In this document: piece by piece, positions 48,740 to 59,100 of the stretch
Layout: the number at the start of each line of letters is the position of its first letter
Numbering within the stretch: the stretch's first letter is position 1
Origin: an uncultured Psychroserpens sp.
GTDB lineage: Bacteria > Bacteroidota > Bacteroidia > Flavobacteriales > Flavobacteriaceae
Assembly (NCBI RefSeq): GCF_947500255.1
Contig: NZ_CANMRL010000001.1
Span: 496,001-560,000 of the forward strand
Direction: 5' to 3'
DNA length: 64,000 bases
The notes under the pieces: model-generated
Database searches by the model: none
What the model was told of the DNA's origin: nothing
The model's input: only the letters and a program-made list of their open reading frames with translations
Translations under genes and position numbers: made by a program

Positions 48740-51700
48740 ATGATTCACTCTATTAGAACCGGAAAGTCTTCAAAAATAATCGCATGCTATTTAGCCATTC
48801 AATTATTTCTTACCACAGTTCAGCCAACTAACCTATTTGCATTAACTGGTGGACCATCTCAGCCAGAATTTAATTCATTTACACCTATTGGAACTTCAGA
48901 CATGGTAAACTTATCTTCTGGAGATTTCAATTACAATATACCTATAATGGATGTGGGAGGATATCCTTTAAATCTTTCATATGATTCTGGGGTCACGATG
49001 GATCAAGAAGCGTCATGGGTAGGTTTAGGATGGAATTTGAATGTTGGTCAAATTAACCGTCAAATTAGAGGGTTACCAGATGATTTTAATGGAGATGAAT
49101 TAACTTATGAAAACAATCTAAAAGATAACAAAACAGTTGGCGCTAACGTGATGTTTCACCCTGCTTTTGCTGGTGTAGATGTTCCTGTAGGATTTGATTT
49201 TGGTGCAGGTTTAGGAATTGACTATAATAATTACACGGGTTGGTCATACTCTGCAACAAGTGGTGTGAGCTTTCAAATGTCAAAAAATGTACAAATAGGT
49301 GCTAATCTAAGTAATTCTAGCACACAAGGTGTTACATTATCTCCTAGTTTGAGTTTGAATAGTAACAAATTTGGAGATAAAGCTTTTAGCTTAGGTGCAG
49401 CAATAGGAACAACGTTTAACTCCAGGCAGGGATTAACCTCATTATCTATTACACCAAGCCTCAATAAAGACTGGATTAAAAGAAATGGTTTATACGGTTA
49501 TACTGGTACACAAAGAGTAACCGCAAATGGTTTAGGAGGAAGTTCGACGAAGTCATTTTTACCAACAACATATACACCAACAAAAAGGAATAAATTAATT
49601 AACAGAAACATATCGGCAAATGGGGCTCTGGGTGCTGAGTTTTTCTTCTTAGAAGGTCAATTTGAATTATACATATATGCTACTGAACAATCATTAGCCG
49701 AAAAAACGAAGACAGAACACGCATACGGATTTAACTATACCGATAATGCTTCCAAAAATGATATTTTAGATTTCAACAGAGAAAATGATCGTACAATTAC
49801 AAAAAATATAAATGTATTACCTGTCACTAATTACACCTATGATCTCTACTCTATAAATGGACAAGGTATTTCTGGCATGTATCAGCCACGCCGAAGCCAA
49901 GTTGGATACGTGCATGATAAATATGATAAAGATATAAGTCAAGATGCTTTTTTAGGTATAGAACTAGGTGTAGGTAATTTGGTTCATTCTGGAGTAGAGT
50001 TTAGATATTCGCCATCAAATTCATCCACAGGATTATGGACTTCAGAAAATCATGCTAGAGGTAATTTTATCCAGAGCAATAACAACGATCCCAATTATGA
50101 AAAAGTATTCTATAAATCAATTGGAGAACTCAATGTTGATAACGACTATAACCTGTTAGTAGAACAATTAGGAGGTGAAGAGCCTATTAAAATTAAATTA
50201 GAAGGAAGCAATCTAAATAAAAGAAGTGTCTCCAATAAATATTTAGTTGGAACGGGTGAACTAACAACGAATTCTGCAAATTTTGGTTTACAGGCCACTG
50301 AGTTAACAAACAAAATTAATCGATCTGAACGCTTGTTACGAAATCAAGCCATTCAATCTATTTCACAAAAGGAAGCGTCAAAGTACTATTCAAATTATAC
50401 AACGGAAAATGCTCCTAAAATCAATACGCTTGCAAAAGATCACCATAATGTAGAAACTAGAATTTTACAACCCGATGGAAGCACTTACGTTTTTGGTCAA
50501 CCAGCTTACAATACTAAAAAAATTGAAACTACATTTAACACCTCTGGTAGAGGTCTTGCTCAAAATACAGTTGCTAGTCAAGAATTGACAGGTTATGAAA
50601 GTAATGACAATAGTACAAGCAATAGCAGAGGAATAGATAATTATTTCAACAGAGTCACCACACCTGCTTATGCACATACCTATTTGTTATCTGAAGTACT
50701 ATCCTCAGATTATGAAGATTTAACCGGTAACGGTCCAACAGATGACGATCTTGGAGCTTATACTAAAATTCACTACTCAGACCCAGAAGATTACAATTGG
50801 AGAGTACCATTTGAATCATTTTCGGCATCTTCTAATAAAGGGCTAAATTCTTTACAAGGTGATGATATGGGTAATTATGTGTATGGTGAAAAAGAACTGT
50901 TCTATGTAAACAAAATAGAAACCAAAACACATATTGCCATATTTGAACTTAAAGACAGAAATGATGGTTATGGTGTTGATGGAGAAAATGGAGGTTTGTC
51001 AAATTCATCTGCACTCATGAAGCAAATTGACAAAATCTACTTGTACTCAAAGCCGGAATACGCTAAGCTTACGGAAACTACAGATTTTAATCTTATCCCT
51101 GAAAGCACAAGAGCCAGAAGTGCTATCAAGATAGCTCATTTCGAATACGATTATACACTTTGCCAAGGTGTTCCTAATAATGATCCAAGTGATAATGTTT
51201 TAGATGAAAATGAAAGTAATTTTGATGGTGATCTTGGAGGTAAGCTTACCTTAAGGAGTGTTTATTTTTCCTATAGAGGTTCAAATATGGGGAAGTTTAC
51301 ACCGTATGTCTTTAATTATGAAAAAGATTTAGACAATGATGGCTATATCGATAATAACCCTAATTATCATATCAAAGGCTATAACTTATGGGGAAACTAC
51401 AAGAACCCTAGCGAAAATAACATGGGTCTCGATCATTTTGACGACCCAACTACTGCCGAATTTCCTTATGTAGAACAAGACAATAGAACTTTGGAAAATC
51501 AATATGCTACGGCGTGGACAATGACCTCAATAGATTTGCCTTCGGGAGGTAAAATTGAAATGAATTACGAAGCCGACGATTATGCATATGTTCAAAACAA
51601 AAAAGCCCTACAAATGTTTAAAGTTAGAGGTGCTGGCGTCACTAATGATATAGCATCAGGATTGGCTAACGCTAATCGAAATCTCTTATATGAAACCAAT

Positions 51701-54700
51701 GTAGATAAAGAATACATCTATGTAGAATTACCACATGAAGAGACAAACAACTTGCCTACTGAGAATGAGTTTATTGATAAATACTTATCAGATATCATAG
51801 ATGATCCCATTTATTTCAAGTTTTTGATAAATATGAGTAAGAATAAGAGCTATGCCTATGATTATGTATCTGGGTACTTTAAAATTAATCAGTCAAAAAT
51901 TATAAATATTGATGATTATAGTGGCAAAGTATATGCCGCTATACCTGTAAAATTTGTACATATAAAGAAAAGCGAATATCAGGATGGTGGCGAAAGTCCT
52001 TTCTCTAAAGCAGGATGGTATTTTGGACGTCAATATTTAAATAGAGTGGTTTATGGACAAGATGAAGTTAGTAACTTTAATGTATTGGATATTGCTGCTA
52101 CCATTGGCGGACTAATTGGTAACGCTTACAGAGTATTTCAAAATCCGAATACAGAATTAAAAGAATTGGAATGCGCACAAAAATTTAGTGATACAAAATC
52201 TTGGATTAGACTACAAAATCCTAATAAAGCTAAAATAGGTGGCGGACTGCGAGTTTCAAAAATTGAAATGTTTGATCAATGGGATAAAATGACTGGAAAT
52301 GATCAAAATGCTAATAGCGATCTCTATAAAATGTCATATGGTCAAACATATACTTATAATAACGATGATGGCAGCTCAAATGGTGTAGCTACATTTGAAC
52401 CTTTTGGTGGTAAAGAAAATCCATTTATTGAACCATTTTATGACAATCCAGATAGCGATAAGATCTTGGCGCCACAGGATCAAAATTTCACCGAAAAACC
52501 TTTCGGAATATCTTTCTTTCCTTCGCCAAAAATAACTTACAGCAAGGTTATCGTAAAAAACCTTGACCGAGGAACGTATCAAAACAATAATACGACATAT
52601 CAAATAAGCGAAAATGGAACAGGTAAGGTTATTAATGAGTTTTATACCTCGAAAGATTTTCCAACCATAACAAAGCATACAACCTTAGGAGATCCTAATG
52701 AAGTTAACTTTCCATCTCAAGGAATTTCATTAATCACTTCTTTATTCGGTTTAAATTTTGTCACTAAAAAAAGATTGTCAATGTCTCAAGGGTTTACCGT
52801 AGTCACTAATGATATGGACGGTAAAATGAAATCGCAAAAAGTATTTGGTGAATCCATGTCGAGTCAGGATACACCTATTTCTAAAGTGGAGTATTACTAT
52901 AATATAGATGATAATGGGCAATTAAATAACAGCCTCCCTGTCATAAACAATAAGGGAAAAGTTTCAGAAAAAGTCATAGGAGTAGACTACAATGTTATTA
53001 ATGATTTTAGACAATCTGATAGTAGCCTCGAGACTTATGGTGTAGATGTCAATATCGCAACGGTCTTGTTTCCAGTACCATTTCCGCCTTTCATAATTCC
53101 AGCAACCAATGTTACCCCAATCCCGCAATTAGCCTTTCATGATACAAGATTGAGAACAGCTACTACAACTAAGACCATTCATAAATCAGGAATTCTAATT
53201 GAAAAAAAGGCTTTTGATTTGGGTGCCGAAGTGACAACCAAGAATATCGCTTGGGATGCTGAAACGGGTCAGGTCTTATTAACAGAAACCGATAATGAAT
53301 ACAAAGACAAATACTACAATTTTAATTATCCGGCCTACTGGAGTTATGACGGAATGGGAGCTGCCTCAAGAAACTTGGGTATTTATCTCTATTTAAACTC
53401 ACCAAATAACAATACCTATAGTTATTCTAATGCTGAAGATTATTTGTACGATGGTGATGAAGTTTTGTTTAATAATGAAAACAAGGGATGGATTACAGAA
53501 GTAGATGGAAACGATTTTAAAATGATTGATGAAGATGGAGAATACATTGCTGACGCATTCAAAATAAAAGTGATGCGATCTGGATATCGTAACCTTCAAA
53601 ACGCTACTATGGCTAGTATTACTTTGATGAAAAACCCCATAGATTTAGATGGCGATGGCGATTATGACAACAATGATGATGGCATTATAGACGATTTTAT
53701 AACATCCAACTCTTTTCAAGCAGCACAATGGGACGATCAACGAATTGTAAATGCATCGGCTATAAAGTATGACAACATCTGGCCTAATCCATGTGATTGT
53801 AATTTACCAGAAATACAATTTTCTGAAGATGGAGAACTTTTGTTTAATCATGAAGGACCTAATGCTTTTAATCCTTATCTGTACAATATTAAAGGAGATT
53901 GGCGCGCTCAAGAATCATATGCCTATTTAACGGGACGATACAATGGCGATGATGATTATAACCCTAAAACATCTGGCTTTTTTGAAAACTACAGCCCGTT
54001 TTATGTTCCCGATGGTCAAGGAAACTGGACTATTAACGAAACGAATTGGACATCGGCCTCTCAAGTCACACAATACAGCCCTTATGGGATAGAATTAGAA
54101 AACAAAGATGCCTTAAATAGATATTCTTCTGCACAGTACGGTTATAACTATAATTTCCCTGTAGCTGTCGCTTCTAATTCTGAATATCGAGAGATTGGTT
54201 TTGATGGTTTTGAAGATGAAAGACCAAAAGATTGTGGTTCGGGTCATTTTTATTTTGATGAATCTCCTGGAGGAAACTTTGAAATAGTGGATGACGAGTC
54301 GCATACAGGAAGTAGAAGTATGAAAATAAATAGCCAAGGTTTAGTGACCATGCGTAAAACCCTAATTAGAAATTGTCCAGAAGACGGTACTCCAAACGTG
54401 AACGAGTTGCTTGTTGATTTAGTTAATGCCATAAGGTTATTAGTCATTAATAATGACCCAATAATTAACGACAATGAAAACCCATGTTTCTCCATTCCCG
54501 AATTTGAAGCGATTAAACCCTATATCATTCTTCCCAATGGAGACGTACCTCAACTTTGTGATGTCGTCAAAGAAATAACCTCAGGTAATGGGTCTCCAGC
54601 AGGAATAGATTTAATGTTTTCATTTAAGCATTTTCCATCGTGGACTACTGCATTTCCAACAGTGACATATTCTAATAGTAATACTAATGTTGACTTTGTT

Positions 54701-55408
54701 TTTGGAACAGAAACTAACCTAAATAAAGAAGTCTTATCTACAGAATTTAATGATTTAATAGTAGATGGTGATTATTCTAATTGCGTACTTGAAGATGGTG
54801 AAATAATTGAAGGCAAGGTATTTAACGTCACCATTGAAGGTACAACAATTCAAGATTATTGTCCAGATTGTACATCATTTAGCCCTAAGATGAATGAATC
54901 TTATATATTTTCTGCTTGGACTAAAGTTGACATTCAAAATAGTGGCACAACACCAGAAGAGTTATTAGAGGCTCAACCTATTACTTATGAAAGCATTGGA
55001 GCTATAGTTCAATTTAAAACCTTAGATGATGTTCAAGTTGGTGTGGATGTAGAGTTTTTCCCTAGCGGTGAAATTATTGATGGTTGGCAAAGAATTATCG
55101 GTGAGTTTGATGTGCCATCTAATAGCAATATAACTTATATAGATATTAGTTTAATAAGTGTTTCAAATAACCCAGGCTATTTTGATGACGTTCGAATACA
55201 CCCTTTTAATGGTAGTATGAAATCATTTGTATATGACAATCAAAATTACAGACTCATGTCTGAGTTAGATGAAAATAATTATGCCACATTTTACGAGTAT
55301 GACCATGAAGGCGGTCTTGTGCGAGTGAAAAAAGAAACCGAAAGAGGTATCATGACCATACAAGAAACAAGATCGGCAACTACAATTCCAGAAATACCAA
55401 GTAACTAA
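48740..55408 (+). CDS. Giant exported protein, first half of a YD/RHS-type pair
   Basis: 2222 residues. Signal peptide 1-35 (ends LFAL). Directly after it comes the signature of Bacteroidetes RHS-like proteins: VNLSSGDFNYNIPIMDVGGYPLNLSYDSGV, then SWVGLGWNLNVGQINRQIRG and LPDDFNGDE (about 60-115). A long beta-rich body with no recognised enzyme motif follows. Near residues 2060-2165 there is a carbohydrate-binding-like sandwich (FSAWTKVDIQNS ... GWQRIIGEFDVPS ... YFDDVRIHPF), and the last 60 residues (FVYDNQNYRLMSELDENNYATFYEYDHEGGLVRVKKETERG) are one YD repeat. It resembles the B-like shell part of Tc toxins. No T9SS domain seen. Overlaps the next gene by one base. Confidence 0.85.
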   Translation: MIHSIRTGKSSKIIACYLAIQLFLTTVQPTNLFALTGGPSQPEFNSFTPIGTSDMVNLSSGDFNYNIPIMDVGGYPLNLSYDSGVTMDQEASWVGLGWNLNVGQINRQIRGLPDDFNGDELTYENNLKDNKTVGANVMFHPAFAGVDVPVGFDFGAGLGIDYNNYTGWSYSATSGVSFQMSKNVQIGANLSNSSTQGVTLSPSLSLNSNKFGDKAFSLGAAIGTTFNSRQGLTSLSITPSLNKDWIKRNGLYGYTGTQRVTANGLGGSSTKSFLPTTYTPTKRNKLINRNISANGALGAEFFFLEGQFELYIYATEQSLAEKTKTEHAYGFNYTDNASKNDILDFNRENDRTITKNINVLPVTNYTYDLYSINGQGISGMYQPRRSQVGYVHDKYDKDISQDAFLGIELGVGNLVHSGVEFRYSPSNSSTGLWTSENHARGNFIQSNNNDPNYEKVFYKSIGELNVDNDYNLLVEQLGGEEPIKIKLEGSNLNKRSVSNKYLVGTGELTTNSANFGLQATELTNKINRSERLLRNQAIQSISQKEASKYYSNYTTENAPKINTLAKDHHNVETRILQPDGSTYVFGQPAYNTKKIETTFNTSGRGLAQNTVASQELTGYESNDNSTSNSRGIDNYFNRVTTPAYAHTYLLSEVLSSDYEDLTGNGPTDDDLGAYTKIHYSDPEDYNWRVPFESFSASSNKGLNSLQGDDMGNYVYGEKELFYVNKIETKTHIAIFELKDRNDGYGVDGENGGLSNSSALMKQIDKIYLYSKPEYAKLTETTDFNLIPESTRARSAIKIAHFEYDYTLCQGVPNNDPSDNVLDENESNFDGDLGGKLTLRSVYFSYRGSNMGKFTPYVFNYEKDLDNDGYIDNNPNYHIKGYNLWGNYKNPSENNMGLDHFDDPTTAEFPYVEQDNRTLENQYATAWTMTSIDLPSGGKIEMNYEADDYAYVQNKKALQMFKVRGAGVTNDIASGLANANRNLLYETNVDKEYIYVELPHEETNNLPTENEFIDKYLSDIIDDPIYFKFLINMSKNKSYAYDYVSGYFKINQSKIINIDDYSGKVYAAIPVKFVHIKKSEYQDGGESPFSKAGWYFGRQYLNRVVYGQDEVSNFNVLDIAATIGGLIGNAYRVFQNPNTELKELECAQKFSDTKSWIRLQNPNKAKIGGGLRVSKIEMFDQWDKMTGNDQNANSDLYKMSYGQTYTYNNDDGSSNGVATFEPFGGKENPFIEPFYDNPDSDKILAPQDQNFTEKPFGISFFPSPKITYSKVIVKNLDRGTYQNNNTTYQISENGTGKVINEFYTSKDFPTITKHTTLGDPNEVNFPSQGISLITSLFGLNFVTKKRLSMSQGFTVVTNDMDGKMKSQKVFGESMSSQDTPISKVEYYYNIDDNGQLNNSLPVINNKGKVSEKVIGVDYNVINDFRQSDSSLETYGVDVNIATVLFPVPFPPFIIPATNVTPIPQLAFHDTRLRTATTTKTIHKSGILIEKKAFDLGAEVTTKNIAWDAETGQVLLTETDNEYKDKYYNFNYPAYWSYDGMGAASRNLGIYLYLNSPNNNTYSYSNAEDYLYDGDEVLFNNENKGWITEVDGNDFKMIDEDGEYIADAFKIKVMRSGYRNLQNATMASITLMKNPIDLDGDGDYDNNDDGIIDDFITSNSFQAAQWDDQRIVNASAIKYDNIWPNPCDCNLPEIQFSEDGELLFNHEGPNAFNPYLYNIKGDWRAQESYAYLTGRYNGDDDYNPKTSGFFENYSPFYVPDGQGNWTINETNWTSASQVTQYSPYGIELENKDALNRYSSAQYGYNYNFPVAVASNSEYREIGFDGFEDERPKDCGSGHFYFDESPGGNFEIVDDESHTGSRSMKINSQGLVTMRKTLIRNCPEDGTPNVNELLVDLVNAIRLLVINNDPIINDNENPCFSIPEFEAIKPYIILPNGDVPQLCDVVKEITSGNGSPAGIDLMFSFKHFPSWTTAFPTVTYSNSNTNVDFVFGTETNLNKEVLSTEFNDLIVDGDYSNCVLEDGEIIEGKVFNVTIEGTTIQDYCPDCTSFSPKMNESYIFSAWTKVDIQNSGTTPEELLEAQPITYESIGAIVQFKTLDDVQVGVDVEFFPSGEIIDGWQRIIGEFDVPSNSNITYIDISLISVSNNPGYFDDVRIHPFNGSMKSFVYDNQNYRLMSELDENNYATFYEYDHEGGLVRVKKETERGIMTIQETRSATTIPEIPSN

Positions 55409-56118
55409 TGAAACAATTAATAGCAACCATAATTATCATGCTTTGGGCTTTTGCTTACTCAAACGCCCAAAGTTTTGACCTTGTAATTGAAAAAGTAGTT
55501 TCGAAACAAAACAGCTTAGATGATTACAAAACTGAACTTATTTACACCATTTACAATGACAGTATTTCAATGGTTAAAAAGGATGAACAGAAAAGTGAGT
55601 TTATCAAAAAAGGATCTGATTACTACTTCAAAATGGGCAATTCTGAAATCATAATTACAAACTCGTTTTTTATCAAAATAAGTCATTCTGAAAAAATGAT
55701 GCTCTACTCAAAAATGGATAAAGCATCAGATGATTTTTTTAAAATCCAAAATCAGTTTACTGCGTTTTTAGAACAGTTTGAAACCAAAACTATTGATGAT
55801 AAAGGAACCTATTGGGAATGTGTATTATCTAAACCTACGACCTTAAAAACTCCTTTTTCTAAAATTATATTATCCATAAACAAAAAAGATCATGCAGTTT
55901 TAAAACAAGTCTATTTTTTCAATTCATCAATTGAGAAAACATATGATTCTAGTTCAAAAAACACACAAAATGAACGACTAGAAGTGGTCCAAACTAATTT
56001 TCAAAAATCACCAAAAATCACTAATAGTGTTTTTTCATTTGAAAAATATTTAAAGCCTAATGGCAATTCATATACCAATTCAACGTATACCAAAGACTAT
56101 AAAATCTTTGTTCAATAA
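55408..56118 (+). CDS. Exported 236-residue protein between the two giants
   Basis: 236 residues, signal peptide ending SNAQ. The rest alternates beta strands and charged turns (LVIEKVVSKQNSLDDYKTELIYTIYN, FIKKGSDYYFKMGNSEIIITN, GTYWECVLSKPTTLKTPFSKIILSINKKDHAVLKQVYFFNSS), which resembles the LolA/LolB-like open-barrel fold of periplasmic lipid-carrier proteins, but the family assignment is not certain. TAATG overlap with the first giant and 31 bp before the second place it firmly in the operon, so it probably helps to export or fold the giants, or is an immunity or structural part. Confidence 0.7.
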   Translation: MKQLIATIIIMLWAFAYSNAQSFDLVIEKVVSKQNSLDDYKTELIYTIYNDSISMVKKDEQKSEFIKKGSDYYFKMGNSEIIITNSFFIKISHSEKMMLYSKMDKASDDFFKIQNQFTAFLEQFETKTIDDKGTYWECVLSKPTTLKTPFSKIILSINKKDHAVLKQVYFFNSSIEKTYDSSSKNTQNERLEVVQTNFQKSPKITNSVFSFEKYLKPNGNSYTNSTYTKDYKIFVQ

Positions 56119-56149
56119 TATCATACAGCCATCAAAAAACATAAAAATT

Positions 56150-59100
56150 ATGTGTCAAAAAATCAACTTTATTTTTATTTCGCTAGGCCTCTTTTTAGGC
56201 TTAAATCTTAACGCTCAAAATGAAGAACATATTGAAACATTGTTGCCTTCTGAGATGACCTTGCAAAATACACTATTAATAGAAGACCCCTATTTTTTCA
56301 CGCCTAATAGTGTTGCTGAAAACCCTGGAATAGAAATTTCACTCGGGGTTTTAGATGATATCGTTATTAATCCATCGTTATGGTTTACATACGAATTAAA
56401 AGTACAGATTTCAACCATCGACATGACACCACCCGCAACCACGAATCCGTCTTTTGGACATGTCTTTACAGTCGAATATAATCCATACGGAAACACAGGT
56501 AATTTTAGCGATTTAGATGTATTAAAAATTGATGGCGCACATAGTTTAAGCATAGAAATTACAGGAATTACAATTATTGATAAATCAAGTGGGCAGAGTA
56601 TTGGCACTGCAAACCCAGGAAATGTGTCCTTATCACTAAAATATTCAACTAACCGATACAAGAGACTTTCTACTGTTTTACCAAGTTGTTCTACTTCACT
56701 TTTTGAATTTGGGGCTAATGGAGAACTACCAGCAACTAGCCCTCAAACAGCAGAAGAGATAGAAATTAATTGGACAAGTATTACTGGTGCCGAATTTTAT
56801 GATTTAGAATGGACTTGGATTGATGATTATGCCAACACTCCTTCAGGGACTGAGCTACAACCATCAGCCTTAGTTTTAACCGAAAGAGATTTTGAATTAA
56901 ACCATACCAGAGTGCGTGTTTCAGATACCAAATATCGACTCCCATTAATCTATCCAAATGGGTATTTGGTTTATAGAGTAAGAGCCGTTGGCTATCGAGC
57001 TGATGCTTATGAAGGAGGAGGCGATTTTGAAAATACATCTAAATTATTTTTAGGAGAATGGTCAAGTGGTTCATCAAATAAAGACTTTGTTTCAGATTGG
57101 CCAGATTATGAAAGAACCTATCATCATCAGCAATCAAAAAATTGGCAATTTCAGGCGTCTTATGCCGAAGACGGAAAAAAGAAAGAAGTTGTTAGCTATT
57201 TTGATGGGACTTTGAGAAACCGTCAAACGGTTACAAAAATAAATACTGATGGAACGGCAATTGTAGGTGAAGTTATATATGATAATCAAGGGCGTCCTGC
57301 TGTTGAAGTATTACCAGCACCTTCGCAAATTGCGTCTCTAAATTTTCATGAGGATTTTAATTTAAATGAAAATCAAACAATCTATTCCCATTTAGATTTT
57401 GATTGGTCAGATACTGCGGCAGATTGTGATACAGAAATGATTACAAATGGGATGTCTAACAATTCAGGTGCTAGCTTATACTATTCTCAAAAGTTAACAC
57501 TCAAAACTGAAGATAAAGATTACTTTATTCCAGATGCTCAATTGTATCCATTTTCACAAATTCAATATACTAATGATAATACAGGTAGAGTAAAAAGAAA
57601 ATCAGGTGTTGGATTAAATCATCAATTTGGAAGTGGTCATGAGATGAAATATTTTTATGGGACACCCTATCAAAAAGAACTCAATAGACTTTTTGGCTAT
57701 AAGGTAGGTTTCAATAAGTTTTACAAAAAAAACACGGTCATTGACCCTAACCAACAAGTTAGTGTGAGTTACATCGATCCTCAAGGGCGAACTATAGCAA
57801 CAGCATTGGCTGGTAATAAGCCAACAAAACTCGATGCCTTATCAGATCATGATAATGGTAATCACACGGCTATAAATGTAGATTTACTTACCAATAACTA
57901 TAGCTATTCAACAGGTACGTTTGGATCATTTGAAGACGGATTCCAATATTTTGGAAATGAATTTGTTGCTATTGACAACTCTATTGTTACCCTAAATTAT
58001 ACAGCACAACAAAACCAAGTATTAATTTGTAATGAAAATTACAATATTATCTACGATCTGTCTATAAGTCTTACAGATGAGTGTGGTGAACCCATAGATT
58101 TAGGAAATCCAAACCTTTCTGTTTTTAATCAAACTATAGGAGATACTGGCAGCGCTACTAATGTCAATTTTCAAACATCTGCTAACCCGTTATCGGTTGG
58201 AAACTATAACATTTCTAAGAGTATTAAAGTTAATGAAGAAGCCTATAACGCTAGTTTAGATACATATATGGCAAGCGATTGTATTTTGCCTTTGGATTAT
58301 TTTACACTTCAATTAGTAGATGATGATTGTGCTTTAGATTGTGATGCGTTCTTCACCCAATATCCAACTTTAACAAGTTACTTGACAACGCGTATAGCAG
58401 AAATAGAACTATCTATAAGCAATTATAATCCACCTTATAATGTATTAACCACAGAGCAAAATTCATTATATACTGAAGCTCTTACAGATATTTACACAGC
58501 CAAAGAAGAGACTTGTGTTGATATAGACATCTTAGAGACGCCAGATCCAACAGGCACCTTTAGTTTTACCGCAAACTGTAAAATTGCAGATTTAAGGTTA
58601 TTACAAGACTTTAATCCAGGGGAACAATATGCGATATTTCAAAATGACAATGAAGAGCCTATCGAAGATGAATTTAGTATCTATTATGATTTAGATGGGT
58701 CTAATCCATCTTATTTACCAAATACTGGTAGTTTGACTTCGGCTGTATGGCGAAATCCCGTTATTGTAGACCAAATAGACCCAAACATATTAACCTATGA
58801 GTATGTAGATGATGAGGGCCAAACTGCCTATGTAGAAGTGATGCCTCAAAAAGATGAAAATGGCGATTTTATTCTTGACACTGATAATAATATAGTCTTT
58901 TCTCCTTCAATTTTACTGGCAGAAATTAGTCAATACTTAGACGGAAATGGTGACCCAATTGTTAATTTAGACGGTTATATAGAAGTAAAACCACAGCACT
59001 TAAAAGACGAACAGGATTTTATTGATAACTGGCAAAATAGTTGGGCAAAATCGCTCTTATATTATCATCCAGAGGTAGGATACAGCACCTTTTTTAATGA

